DNA of 64,000 nucleotides from Deinococcus sp. KSM4-11. Lineage in GTDB: Bacteria; Deinococcota; Deinococci; Deinococcales; Deinococcaceae. This document shows, piece by piece, positions 13,874 through 23,200 of this stretch. The translations under genes and the position numbers were made by a program. The number at the start of each line of letters is the position of its first letter. The stretch's first letter is position 1. The notes beneath the pieces are model-generated. The model was not told the DNA's origin. It did not search any database and saw only the letters and a program-made list of their open reading frames with translations. The stretch lies in the NCBI RefSeq assembly GCF_004801415.1, contig NZ_SSNX01000001.1, forward strand, positions 682,001 to 746,000. Direction: 5' to 3'.

Positions 13874-13924
13874 GATGAACAGTGTATGCAGCGGTGGAAC
13901 GGCTGTCAAGACGTACACTGTTCA
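13854..13924. promoter_or_regulatory. Triple operator and face-to-face leaderless promoters of DUF2568 and tetR
   Basis: Three copies of TGAACAGTGT(A/T): 13854-13865 (+), 13876-13887 (+), 13913-13924 (inverted, GTACACTGTTCA). Copies two and three contain the -10 TACACT of DUF2568 (minus, 13886-13881) and of tetR (plus, 13914-13919), each exactly 7 nt from its ATG. Copy one (GAACA-N-TGTTC core) lies inside the DUF2568 coding region. A TetR dimer on these sites would block both promoters. Confidence 0.75.
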
Positions 13925-13926
13925 CC

Positions 13927-14514
13927 ATGCCCTATCCGACCAAGCTCACTCCTGCCACGATTGAGAACGCGGCGTGGCAGCTGTTCCAGCAGGGCGGCCC
14001 CGACGCCCTGAGCATGCGTCCCCTGGCCGACGTTCTGGGCGTGCGACCCGGCAGTCTGTACCGTCATTTCGACAGCCGCGACGCCCTGCTGGGCGCCCTC
14101 GCGGCACGGGCGGCCCACGAACTGCAGCTGGAGCTTCAGACGGCGGCTGAGGATCACCTGCCCCGCAATGCCCTCCAGGCGGCCGCCGGAGCGTACCTTC
14201 ACTACGCCCGCAGCAACCCGCACGCCTACGCCCTGCTGCTCGTGCCCGCCGAGGCCGATCCCCAGCCCGGCCTGAAGACCACGGCCGGCAAGGCACTGTG
14301 GAACACGCTGCTGCGGCTGGTGGGCGACCTCAGCGGCCATCCGGACGACACCGATCACGCCGTGGCCCTCTGGACCTTCCTGCACGGCGCGGCCAGCCTG
14401 GAACGGGCCGGCATCTACGGCCCCAGCGGCCCACGCGGCGGAATCGATCTGGGGCTCGCGGCCCTCCTTGATCACATGCAGGAAGCCGGCGCGGGCGGTA
14501 ATCCACCTTCCTGA
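13927..14514 (+). CDS. TetR/AcrR family transcriptional regulator
   Basis: 195 aa from ATG 13927, 7 nt after TACACT. The N-terminal HTH is clear: AAWQLFQQGGPDALSMRPLADVLGVRPGSLYRHFDSRDALLGALA. The C-terminal region resembles the TetR_C/WHG type (HYARSNPHAYALLLVPA; ALWTFLHGAASLERAG). It is divergent from the DUF2568-MBL operon, and operator copies overlap both promoters, which implies autorepression plus control of that operon. The ligand is unknown. Confidence 0.93.
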   Translation: MPYPTKLTPATIENAAWQLFQQGGPDALSMRPLADVLGVRPGSLYRHFDSRDALLGALAARAAHELQLELQTAAEDHLPRNALQAAAGAYLHYARSNPHAYALLLVPAEADPQPGLKTTAGKALWNTLLRLVGDLSGHPDDTDHAVALWTFLHGAASLERAGIYGPSGPRGGIDLGLAALLDHMQEAGAGGNPPS

Positions 14515-14545
14515 CCGTCCCGTGCCCCCCGCGTAGACTGACGCC

Positions 14546-15775
<1,230 letters not shown>

Positions 15776-15845
15776 ATAGGGTGTCGTCTGGCCTGTGCAG
15801 CTTTGAGTGAAGGCATAAGGGCGTGAATCCCGCTACGCTGAGGGC

Positions 15846-16247
15846 ATGGGGACCTGGGGCACCGGCAGTTTCGAGAACGACAGCGCCGCCGATTTCATCA
15901 AGGAAGTCGTCGAGGACGGCGCGGTGGCGCTCCGCGAGGCCCTGGAGGTCGTGCTCGACCCAGAGCTCGATTACATCGAGGTCGAGGAGGGTTCCCGAGC
16001 CATCGCGGCGGCCGAGATCATCGCCGCCATCACGTCGGGCGATCACCGCAACATCACGGACGCTGACCTCCTGAGCTGGGTCGAGGAGGCGAATGCCAGC
16101 AGCCTGTCGAGTCAGCGCGAGCAGGCGCTCGACGCGGTCGACCGGGTGCTCGGCCCTGACAGCGAACTCCCGGAACTCTGGGAGGATTCTGACGACCAGC
16201 GGGACTGGCAGCGGGACGTGCAGCGGCTGCGTTCCAGCCTCGGCTGA
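15846..16247 (+). CDS. DUF4259 domain protein
   Basis: 133 aa, TACGCT ending 6 nt before ATG 15846 (leaderless). The N-terminal MGTWGTGSFENDSAADF is the DUF4259 signature; the rest is acidic and helical, with a C-terminal WEDSDDQRDWQRDVQRLRSSL helix. Small cytosolic protein of unknown function; members are sometimes found with toxin/immunity loci, but nothing here supports that role. Confidence 0.85.
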   Translation: MGTWGTGSFENDSAADFIKEVVEDGAVALREALEVVLDPELDYIEVEEGSRAIAAAEIIAAITSGDHRNITDADLLSWVEEANASSLSSQREQALDAVDRVLGPDSELPELWEDSDDQRDWQRDVQRLRSSLG

Positions 16248-16591
16248 GCAGCGTCAGGAGGTGGGTTCGGACACGCCGCACAAGGTGTAGCTACAGCCGT
16301 CTTGCGCCTGTGGGCTGAAAGGCGTCAGGGTCACCGTCCGGCCCAACTGGTGACCAGCACGTCCGGTTCCGTGGAGCCAAACAGGCTGTGCGGCACCGCG
16401 ACCATGCCCTGAAACGATTCCAGCGCAGGTGACTGGGCGGCGTCCCCTTCTGACTTGCTCAACGCCGCCGGATCGAAGCGGGTGGTGCATTCACCCCGGA
16501 CGAGGCCCAGGTGGGGCGTCCGTTCCAGGTGCAGGAACGAAGTGGGGAACGTCTACATGCTGGCCCGGCAGCACCCGTGGAATGCGGAGCG
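16248..16591. other. Non-coding gap, possibly a decayed gene
   Basis: About 340 bases with no intact gene. On the minus strand, protein-like stretches appear in successive frames: LRIPRVLPGQHVDVPHF near 16535-16585, then HLERTPHLGLVRGECTTRFD...VPHSLFGSTEPDVLVTSWAGR ending near 16340, then TVTLTPFSPQAQDGCSYTLC to the stop at 16254. This could be a frameshifted remnant, but it may also be chance in GC-rich DNA. Confidence 0.25.
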
Positions 16592-16852
16592 TTATAGATT
16601 CGCCTTGGGGGCGGCCTCGATCAGGCGGAAGCGTCCGCGCTCCACGCGTTCGAGGTCGTGGAACTTCCCGGCGTTCGCGCCGACCGCGTTGCGGCACATC
16701 TCGCTGGCGACATGCCGGCGGATCGTCGTATCCAGGTGCGTAGTGCCCCTGGCGCGTAGGGCAGCCACGACTTCCTGGCTGGAAAAGGTGCCATCGGCAC
16801 TCTGCCGCGCCAGGATGCGGGCCACAGCAAGGATGTCATCACGACAGGTCAC
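16592..16852 (-). CDS. Small DUF7669-like protein
   Basis: 86 aa from GTG 16852. Predicted winged-helix-like layout: ILAVARILARQSADGTFSSQEVVAALRARG, then THLDTTIRRHVASEMCRNAVGANAGKFHDLERVERGRFRL. The TIRRHV..MC.NA segment and the final G.FRL strand resemble DUF7669, a small domain often seen in or near restriction and defence proteins. Here it stands alone. DNA binding is inference from the fold-like pattern only. Confidence 0.7.
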   Translation of the reverse strand: MTCRDDILAVARILARQSADGTFSSQEVVAALRARGTTHLDTTIRRHVASEMCRNAVGANAGKFHDLERVERGRFRLIEAAPKANL

Positions 16853-16896
16853 GCTCCCATTGTGGCGCAGGAGCGGACTCCGTGTCCGTAATGGAC

Positions 16897-17313
16897 TCAG
16901 AAGCGCAGTTCCAGGCCCACGCCCGCTCCGTAATGTCCGGCCGTGCTGGCCCGCACGAAGGCCCGCCAGCCAGCGGGGCCGAGCAGCGGGCCGCGCAGGC
17001 CGCCCTCGCCGTACAGCGCAAACGCGTTTGAATATTCCGCTCCGACCGTGGCGAAGGCATCAACCTTCGTGATGGGAATGTTCAGGTCACGCAGGGTCAC
17101 GCCCGCCGCGTACCGGTTCGCCAGACTGGTGTTCCAGGCCTTCTCCGCGCTGCCCTCGACCCCGATCGCACCGATGATCGGGATGCGGAGCAGAGAAAAG
17201 CCGGCGTGCACGCCGAAACCGGAGGTGCCCACGTCGGCGCCCAGCCACGTGGTGGCTCCGGCGGTGGTGGCGGTCACGGCGGCGCTGGCCAGCAGCAGGG
17301 AACGGAATCGCAT
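16897..17313 (-). CDS. Small outer-membrane beta-barrel-like protein
   Basis: 138 aa. ATG 17313 lies 5 nt after TAAGGT on the minus strand. Residues 1-20 form a signal peptide (MRFRSLLLASAAVTATTAGA). The mature part alternates short amphipathic strands with Gly turns (WLGADVGTSGFGVHAGFSLL, FALYGEGGLRGPL) and ends with an aromatic C-terminal residue (GVGLELRF), as outer-membrane barrels often do. Function unknown. Confidence 0.75.
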   Translation of the reverse strand: MRFRSLLLASAAVTATTAGATTWLGADVGTSGFGVHAGFSLLRIPIIGAIGVEGSAEKAWNTSLANRYAAGVTLRDLNIPITKVDAFATVGAEYSNAFALYGEGGLRGPLLGPAGWRAFVRASTAGHYGAGVGLELRF

Positions 17314-17341
17314 GCTGCACCTTACCGGGCCAGAATGAGAA

Positions 17342-18193
17342 TCATCCGTCCAGGCGCACCTCGGCCACCTTCGCGAGCATCCGGAAGGTTTGGAACAGGT
17401 GGTAGGCGTGCTCGCTCTGCCACCCGACCGTCACGGCGTCCACGCGGGTCACGCCGGGCACACGCTCGCAGGCGTCCGCGCGGGCCTGGTGGTTGAAGGA
17501 CAGTTGCGTGGCCGCGGGCCAGGAGGCGGTGTAGGGCACGGCCGTGGCCGCCGCCCGCACGGCCTGCTGCGCGCCCTCGCGGATCCGCCGCTGCGCCTCG
17601 CGCGGGTGAAGGTGCACGGCGGAAAAGCTGCTCAGTCCCTCCTTGACGGGCACCGTGACGACCTGTGGCCCCAGTTCCGCCGTGATCTCGGCCATCGCCA
17701 CGTCGTCCCCGCAGGCGAAGACCACGGGCACGCCATAGTGTCCGGCCAGCAGGGCGTTCAGGCCGTACTCGCCGGTCGAGGCTCCGTTCACGCGCACATC
17801 CCGGATGAAGCCGTTCCAGGTGTGGGCGAGGGGGCCGCGCATGCTGCCGGCCCGCGCGTGGTATCCGACGAACAGCAGGGCCCCCACGCCGTCCTCCTGC
17901 ACGCCCTGCACCATGCTCAGGGGCTTGTCGTTGCCGCTCGTGAAGCGCACACCGTCCGGCAGGAGTTCCGGGATCAGGTTGCGCATGGTGTCGTGACTGT
18001 CGTTCACGAGCACCTCCGTCGCACCGGCGTCCAGCGCGCCCAGCGCGGCGGCGGCGGCCTCCAGCGTCATGCGTTCGCGGGCCCGTTCGTACTCGGCGGC
18101 GCTGACCAGCCCACCGAATTCCGGCGGGCTCACCTGCACCCAGCTCGACACCCCGCACACGCCCTCCATGTCCACGCTGATCACGACCTTCAT
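17342..18193 (-). CDS. M55 family D-aminopeptidase (DppA-like)
   Basis: 283 aa from ATG 18193, with TACGCT ending 6 nt upstream (leaderless). The N-terminal VISVDMEGVCG carries the DxE zinc ligands D8 and E10. LVNDSHDTMRN, FVGYHARAG and AHTWNG supply the remaining His positions typical of DppA. B. subtilis DppA is a dinuclear-zinc D-aminopeptidase; preference for D-amino acid peptides here is inferred. No dipeptide transporter genes are adjacent. Confidence 0.9.
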   Translation of the reverse strand: MKVVISVDMEGVCGVSSWVQVSPPEFGGLVSAAEYERARERMTLEAAAAALGALDAGATEVLVNDSHDTMRNLIPELLPDGVRFTSGNDKPLSMVQGVQEDGVGALLFVGYHARAGSMRGPLAHTWNGFIRDVRVNGASTGEYGLNALLAGHYGVPVVFACGDDVAMAEITAELGPQVVTVPVKEGLSSFSAVHLHPREAQRRIREGAQQAVRAAATAVPYTASWPAATQLSFNHQARADACERVPGVTRVDAVTVGWQSEHAYHLFQTFRMLAKVAEVRLDG

Positions 18194-18272
18194 ACCGGCA
18201 GCGTAGTCCCTTGGCGGGCATGCTGGCGCACGTTCCCATGCCGGGTGGCCGGTCATGTTAGCCTCCTTTGTT

Positions 18273-19034
18273 ATGAGCCGTGTCGCCCTGAAGTCCGCCC
18301 GTGAGATCGAGACCATGCGCCGCGCCGGGGCGCTCGTCGCCGAGACCTTCCGTGTGCTCGAACCCTTCGTGAAGCCCGGCGTGACCCTCAAGGAACTCGA
18401 CACCCTGGCCGAGGAGCACATCCGCAAGGCCGGCGCGGTGCCCGCCTATCTCGGGTACGGGCCGAAGGCCACGCCGTTTCCCGGCACCATCTGCGCGAGC
18501 GTGAACGAGGTGATCTGTCACGGCATCCCGGACGGGCGCGTGCTTCAGGACGGCGACATCGTCGGGGTCGATATCGGCGTACTGCTGGACGGCTACTATG
18601 GCGACGCGTGCTACACCTACACGGTCGGCACGGTGAGCGAGCAGGTGCAGGGACTGGTGGACACCACCTACGAGTGCCTCCAGGCCGGGCTGGACGTCGT
18701 GCGTCCGGGCGCGCGGCTAGGTGACATCGGCTATGCCATCCAGACCCTGGCCGAGGGGCGCGGCTACTCGGTCGTGCAGGAGTACACCGGGCACGGCATC
18801 GGCAAGAAGTTGCACGACGAGCCCACCGTGTACCACCACGGCGTGCGCTACACGGGCCTGAAACTCCAGCCGGGCATGGTGTTCACCATCGAGCCGATGA
18901 TCAACCTGGGCCGCCCGGAAACGCGGCTGCTGAGCGACAAGTGGACGGTTATCACGCAGGACAAGCAGCCCAGCGCGCAGTTCGAGCACACGGTCGCCGT
19001 GACCAACAAGGGCCACGAGATCCTGACCCTGTGA
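18273..19034 (+). CDS. map: Type I methionine aminopeptidase
   Basis: 253 aa from ATG 18273; TAGCCT ends 8 nt upstream, which favours it over ATG 18255. It removes initiator Met co-translationally. Metal ligands: DIGVLLDGYYGDACYTYTVG (two Asp), GHGIGKKLHDEP (His), FTIEPMINLG (Glu) and FEHTVAVT (Glu). Length matches the short type Ia form. Divergent from dppA, 79 nt apart. Confidence 0.96.
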   Translation: MSRVALKSAREIETMRRAGALVAETFRVLEPFVKPGVTLKELDTLAEEHIRKAGAVPAYLGYGPKATPFPGTICASVNEVICHGIPDGRVLQDGDIVGVDIGVLLDGYYGDACYTYTVGTVSEQVQGLVDTTYECLQAGLDVVRPGARLGDIGYAIQTLAEGRGYSVVQEYTGHGIGKKLHDEPTVYHHGVRYTGLKLQPGMVFTIEPMINLGRPETRLLSDKWTVITQDKQPSAQFEHTVAVTNKGHEILTL

Positions 19035-19044
19035 TGGGGCACCC

Positions 19045-19713
19045 ATGACCGCCCATCCTAATCCCCTGGCGCCCCGCTTTCCCAGGGGCGGGCTGCGTGA
19101 GATGGCGGCCGACGCGCTGGAGGACGAAAGCACTTACCGGGGCGTCGTGATCGAGGGCGGCCGGGTGCCCCTGCGCCTGCATGCCGTGGCCTTCGAGGGC
19201 TGCGTGCTGCGGGGCGTGGATCTGCGCGACGTGGACTGGACGCTGGTGCGGCTGGCCGATGTCCGGCTGGAAGGCTGTGACCTGAGCGCCGCCCGCCTGG
19301 CCGACGCCGCGCTGGAGCGGGCCGAGGTGCTGGGCGGTCGGATGCTGGGTACGCAGCTTCCGCAGGTCACGCTGAGGAACGTTCAGCTGAGGGGCGTGGC
19401 CGCTCCGTTCTCCATCTGGAGCGGCGCGCAGGCCACCCGTCTGCGCGTGGACGACTGCGACCTGACCGACGCCGTGTTCACGGGCGCGTCGCTCCCGGCC
19501 AGTACCCTGCGCGGCTGCGTGCTGCGCCGGACGGACTTCCACCGGGCGACACTCGCCGAGGCCGACCTGCGCGGTTCAGACCTGCGCGGCATCGCCCTGG
19601 GACTTCCGGATCTCGCGGACGTGACCGTCGAGGAGAGCCAGCTACCGGCCCTGGCCCGCTTCCTGGGCGTGACCGTGGCCGACGAGATTGGCGGGGGTCC
19701 CGCTCAGGACTGA
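19045..19713 (+). CDS. Pentapeptide-repeat protein
   Basis: 222 aa, ATG 19045, 10 nt after the map stop. From residue ~50 it contains tandem pentapeptide-like units of A(D/N)LxX type: LRGVDLRDVDW, VRLEGCDLSAARLADAALERAEVLGG, then after a gap LRVDDCDLTDAVFTGASLPASTLRGCVLRRTDFHRATLAEADLRGSDLRG. Such proteins fold as right-handed quadrilateral beta-helices. Some (Qnr, MfpA) protect gyrase, but nothing specific indicates that here. Its 3' end overlaps the convergent gene by 10 bp. Confidence 0.88.
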   Translation: MTAHPNPLAPRFPRGGLREMAADALEDESTYRGVVIEGGRVPLRLHAVAFEGCVLRGVDLRDVDWTLVRLADVRLEGCDLSAARLADAALERAEVLGGRMLGTQLPQVTLRNVQLRGVAAPFSIWSGAQATRLRVDDCDLTDAVFTGASLPASTLRGCVLRRTDFHRATLAEADLRGSDLRGIALGLPDLADVTVEESQLPALARFLGVTVADEIGGGPAQD

Positions 19714-20246
19714 AGGTACTCGCGGACGCGGGCCGGGCCGTCCTCGAAGCGATCCCGCAGGAACTGGCCCTGCGTGAGCATCCGGTTCGCGGCCGTGTGA
19801 TCCTGGCGCAGCGCCTCCGTGATGCCGGCCGCGATGGTCTCCAGCTGCTCCTGCAGGTGGCCCTCGGGACTCTGGCCGCGCTCCTGAAGGTGCTGCCGGG
19901 CCACCGCTGTGAGGTTCAGGTAGGCGCGGAGCGTGGCGGGCAGGTACTCCAGTCTGGCCTGCCGGAGCAGGAACTGGCTGCGGCTGTCCAGGCGGTCGTA
20001 GGGGGCGTCGTGCAGGCGGCACAGCAGCGCCAGCGCGTAGTGCCGGTGCGGTTCCGGCAGCCGCAGGGCCAGGACGGGGGCCTCGTCGGATGGCGCCGGG
20101 CGTACGTCCACGGGCGGCGCGGGCGCTGGGCGGTCGGCGCTCAGGCGTTCCATGGCATGACGGTGGATCAGCTGGCGGCGCACCAGCGGAAACGTGAAGA
20201 TGCTTCCAAAGAACAGCAGGGGCACGAGGGTCGCTTCGGCGTGCAT
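19704..20246 (-). CDS. Hypothetical membrane-anchored helical protein
   Basis: 180 aa from ATG 20246, preceded by GGAGG. One N-terminal membrane helix (ATLVPLLFFGSIFTFPLV), a Pro-rich linker (residues ~35-60), then a helical cytoplasmic domain (HRHYALALLCRLHDAPYDRLDSRSQFLLRQARLEYLPATLRAYLNL...) of four to five helices. The layout resembles Deinococcus-specific single-TM proteins; no domain name can be given. Divergent from potA. Confidence 0.8.
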   Translation of the reverse strand: MHAEATLVPLLFFGSIFTFPLVRRQLIHRHAMERLSADRPAPAPPVDVRPAPSDEAPVLALRLPEPHRHYALALLCRLHDAPYDRLDSRSQFLLRQARLEYLPATLRAYLNLTAVARQHLQERGQSPEGHLQEQLETIAAGITEALRQDHTAANRMLTQGQFLRDRFEDGPARVREYLQS

Positions 20247-20347
20247 GGTCAACCTCCAGGATGAAAACCGCAGTCGTGCCGGCACCCTACCCTGGGCGTC
20301 GGTGCCGCCGCGTCCGACAAAAGGGGGATTCCGGGGCGGGCGTTCCC

Positions 20348-20396
20348 TACAATTACGGGCATGAACCCAGTCCCTGCCATGGAGTCACGGTCATAA
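20348..20396 (+). promoter_or_regulatory. Leaderless promoter plus 11-codon upstream ORF before potA
   Basis: TACAAT (20348-20353) ends 7 nt before ATG 20361, which opens an 11-codon frame ([11 protein letters not shown]) stopping at 20394-20396. PotA is read in another frame, in which the TAA stop overlaps an ATA codon (ATAA, 20393). No ATG or GTG in the potA frame occurs between this promoter and the conserved ABC domain except GTGs inside the domain. Confidence 0.5.
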
Positions 20397-21532
20397 CCGG
20401 CGCCCCGTTCAAAGGCAAGCGCCTGCGACACCTCTCGCCCGATGCGGCGGTCAGCGTCGTGGACGTGGTGAAGGGCTACAGAGGGTCGGGCGGCACCGAG
20501 ACGCGCGTCCTCGACGACATCGACCTCGACATCCGCCGGGGAGAGTTCTTCAGCCTGCTGGGCCCCTCCGGCTGCGGCAAGACCACGCTGCTGCGCCTGC
20601 TGGCCGGATTCGAGCAGCCCGATGCGGGGCGAATCATCATCGGTGGTCAGGACATGACGGGCGTGCCTCCACACCTCCGCAATGTGAACACGGTCTTCCA
20701 GAGTTACGCGCTGTTCCCGCACCTGAACGTGCGGGACAACGTGGCCTTCGGCCTGCGGATGAAGAACGTGCCAGCCGCCGCCCAGCGCGACCGGGTCGCC
20801 CGCGCGCTGGAGAGCGTCCGCATCGCGGAGTTCGCGTCCCGCCGTCCCGACCAGCTGTCGGGCGGGCAGCGGCAGCGGGTGGCCCTGGCCCGCGCGATCG
20901 TGAACGAACCGCAGGTGCTGCTGCTGGACGAGCCCCTGTCCGCGCTCGACCTGAAACTCCGCAAGGAATTGCAGGTGGAACTGGCCAACCTTCAGGAGAC
21001 CCTGGGCATCACCTTCGTGTTCGTCACGCACGACCAGGAGGAAGCGCTGGTCATGAGCGACCGGATCGCCGTGATGAACCGGGGGCGGATCGAGCAGCTC
21101 GGCCGCGCCGAGGAGCTGTACGAGCGGCCCCGCACGGCCTTCGTCGCGAACTTCCTCGGCAGCAGCAACCTGATTCCCGGCACCGTGCAGGAGCTGGACG
21201 GCACCGCCGCCGTGATACGCACGGCGCACGGCCCGCTGCGCACCACCCACGGCGAGGGCCTGCGCGTCGGCCAGGACGTGACCCTGAGCGTGCGGCCCGA
21301 GAAACTGCGGATGGAACGCGACGACGAGACCGAGGGCAACGAGATCCGCGCCCGCGTGGACGACATCGTGTACACCGGAGCGGAGAACCAGTACCTGCTG
21401 GAGGCCGCCGGGCAGCGCCTCGTGGCCTTCCAGCTGAACTCGGACATCGGCGCGGACGAGGAGTTCGACTATGAGGAGCAGGTGGCCCTCTACCTGCCGC
21501 CCGACAACCTGATCGTGCTGGAGGAAACATGA
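20393..21532 (+). CDS. potA: Spermidine/putrescine ABC transporter ATP-binding protein PotA
   Basis: About 379 aa if it starts near 20393. The frame is open back to an ATG at 20261, but that lies upstream of the only good -10 (20348) and adds ~44 residues of low-complexity sequence. The true start is unresolved. Walker [11 protein letters not shown]-loop [10 protein letters not shown], signature [15 protein letters not shown], Walker [13 protein letters not shown] and H-loop THDQEEAL are all intact. The C-terminal TOBE-like domain (SVRPEKLRM...) completes a PotA/CysA-type ATPase. First gene of potABCD. Confidence 0.9.
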   Translation: MTGAPFKGKRLRHLSPDAAVSVVDVVKGYRGSGGTETRVLDDIDLDIRRGEFFSLLGPSGCGKTTLLRLLAGFEQPDAGRIIIGGQDMTGVPPHLRNVNTVFQSYALFPHLNVRDNVAFGLRMKNVPAAAQRDRVARALESVRIAEFASRRPDQLSGGQRQRVALARAIVNEPQVLLLDEPLSALDLKLRKELQVELANLQETLGITFVFVTHDQEEALVMSDRIAVMNRGRIEQLGRAEELYERPRTAFVANFLGSSNLIPGTVQELDGTAAVIRTAHGPLRTTHGEGLRVGQDVTLSVRPEKLRMERDDETEGNEIRARVDDIVYTGAENQYLLEAAGQRLVAFQLNSDIGADEEFDYEEQVALYLPPDNLIVLEET

Positions 21533-21573
21533 GGCTGCCCGCGCCGCTGCCTGCCGGGACCATTCCATGCTGA
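21529..21573 (+). CDS. Possible 14-codon coupling ORF between potA and potB
   Basis: ATG 21529 overlaps the potA stop (ATGA) and opens [14 protein letters not shown], whose TGA overlaps the potB start (ATGCTGA at 21567-21573). It may only serve translational coupling between potA and potB; no evidence for a functional peptide. Confidence 0.25.
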   Translation: MRLPAPLPAGTIPC

Positions 21574-22394
21574 CCGTCCGGCGTTTTCTGAACACGCTGG
21601 GGCCGGGCACGCTGTGGTTGATCGCGTTTCTGGTGCTGCCCTCCCTGGTGATGCTCGCGTATTCGTTCCTCACACGGGTGGATCTGGCACGTGTCGGGCC
21701 GCCCTGGACGCTGGAAAGCTGGCAGCGGGTGGTCGGCTACGACGCCCTCTTCCAGGAGTGGGTGGGCGACAACCTGCGGGTACTGTGGCGCTCGGTGTGG
21801 GTGGCGGGCCTGAGCACGCTGCTGTGCGTGCTGATGGGCTATCCGCTGGCGTTCTACATCGCCCGGCAGGATGCGCGGCGCAAGAACCTGCTGCTGCTGC
21901 TGCTGATCATCCCGTTCTGGACGAACTTCCTGATCCGCGTGTATGCCTGGATCCTGATCCTCAGGCCCTTCGACCTGGTGCCCAGTCTCGCGGCCACGTT
22001 CCTGGGCATGGTGTACGCCTTTGTGCCGTTCTTCGTGCTCCCCGTGTACGCCAGCGTCGAGAAGATCGACTGGCGCCTGCTCGAGGCGGCCGAGGATCTG
22101 GGAGCGCCGCCCGTGCGAGCCTTCCTGGCGGGCGTGTTCCCGCAGACGCTGCCGGGGCTGGTCGCCGGGATCATCCTGACCTTCATTCCAGCGCTGGGCA
22201 CCTTCGTGGTGAGCGATATCCTGGGTGGCGCGAAGACAGCCCTGGTCGGGAACCTGATCCAGAACCAGTTCGGGCAGGCCGGTGACTGGCCCTACGGCAG
22301 CGCCCTGAGTTTCCTGCTGATGGGCGTGGTGCTGCTCGGCTTGTGGGCCTACGCCCGGACGGCCGGTCAGAAGGGTCTGGAGGAGCTGTTGTGA
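21567..22394 (+). CDS. potB: Spermidine/putrescine ABC transporter permease PotB
   Basis: 275 aa, ATG 21567. Six predicted membrane helices, starting GPGTLWLIAFLVLPSLVMLAYSFLTRV. The cytoplasmic EAA loop (EAAEDLGAPPVRAFLAGVFPQTLPGLVAGI) that contacts the ATPase is clear. PotB-type features include FWTNFLIRVYAWILIL. The stop overlaps the GTG start of potC. Confidence 0.93.
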   Translation: MLTVRRFLNTLGPGTLWLIAFLVLPSLVMLAYSFLTRVDLARVGPPWTLESWQRVVGYDALFQEWVGDNLRVLWRSVWVAGLSTLLCVLMGYPLAFYIARQDARRKNLLLLLLIIPFWTNFLIRVYAWILILRPFDLVPSLAATFLGMVYAFVPFFVLPVYASVEKIDWRLLEAAEDLGAPPVRAFLAGVFPQTLPGLVAGIILTFIPALGTFVVSDILGGAKTALVGNLIQNQFGQAGDWPYGSALSFLLMGVVLLGLWAYARTAGQKGLEELL

Positions 22395-23200
22395 GGCGTA
22401 CCCATCCGGCCCTGAGCGCGTGGGCGTGGCTGGTCTACGCGTTCCTGTACCTGCCGATCGTGGTCGTGATCGTGTTCTCGTTCAACGATTCGCGCTTCGG
22501 CGCGACCTGGGCGGGCTTTACCACCCGGTGGTACGGCGTGCTGTTCGCCCGGGCGGACGTGCGCGAGGCCGTGGCACATACGCTGGAGATCGCCCTGCTC
22601 AGCACCGTAGTGAGTACCATCCTGGGCACCCTGGTCGGCCTGGGCCTGTGGCGCTACACCCTCCGGTTCCGCACGGGCCTGACCTTCTTGCTGGTCATGC
22701 CCATCGTGATGCCGGACGTCGTGATGGGCGTAAGCCTGCTGATGTTCTACGCGTTCGTGCGCGGCCTGCTGGAACGCGCCGGTTGGACCTTCGACAACGG
22801 GTTCTGGACCGTGCTGCTCGCGCACGTGACCTTCCAGATCAGTTACGTGGCCCTGACTGTCCGGTCGCGCCTCGCCGGGTATGGCCGTGACTTGGAGGAA
22901 GCGGCGCGGGATCTGGGCGCCACGGGTCTCCGATCCTTCCTCCACGTAGTCCTGCCGCTGGCGACGCCGGGTGTGCTCGCGGGGGCGCTGCTGGCCTTCA
23001 CCCTGTCTCTGGATGATTTCGTGGTCACTTACTTCACGAGCGGCTCCGGGTTCCGGACGCTGCCCGTGCTGATCTACACGAACGTGAAACGCGGCGTCAC
23101 GCCGGACATCAATGCCCTCAGCGCCCTGCTGGTCCTGGTGACGGTCGTGGCCATCATCGCGGCGAACGCCCTGCTGCGGCCCCGCCGGAGCGCGACGTGA
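22391..23200 (+). CDS. potC: Spermidine/putrescine ABC transporter permease PotC
   Basis: 269 aa from GTG 22391, overlapping the potB stop as GTGA. Six membrane helices. N-terminal YLPIVVVIVFSFNDSRFGATWAGFTTRWY is typical of PotC, and the EAA loop is EAARDLGATGLRSFLHVVLPLATPGVLAG. LDDFVVTYFTSG near the C-terminus is also characteristic. The stop overlaps the potD start. Confidence 0.94.
   Translation: MRRTHPALSAWAWLVYAFLYLPIVVVIVFSFNDSRFGATWAGFTTRWYGVLFARADVREAVAHTLEIALLSTVVSTILGTLVGLGLWRYTLRFRTGLTFLLVMPIVMPDVVMGVSLLMFYAFVRGLLERAGWTFDNGFWTVLLAHVTFQISYVALTVRSRLAGYGRDLEEAARDLGATGLRSFLHVVLPLATPGVLAGALLAFTLSLDDFVVTYFTSGSGFRTLPVLIYTNVKRGVTPDINALSALLVLVTVVAIIAANALLRPRRSAT

Noticed and set aside
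13533..13928. N-terminal extension of the MBL hydrolase to 378 aa
   Set aside because: It is DUF2568 read in the wrong frame; GTG 13532 with GGAGG is the natural start.
18194..18427. Extension of DppA into the map gene
   Set aside because: Overlaps the map coding strand; leaderless -10 and the DxE motif set the start at 18193.
20261..20392. Longer potA start at ATG 20261
   Set aside because: Not excluded, but it lies before the only convincing -10 and adds low-complexity sequence; kept as a finding.
20361..20396. Eleven-codon upstream ORF as a gene
   Set aside because: No peptide function can be argued; described as part of the promoter region.
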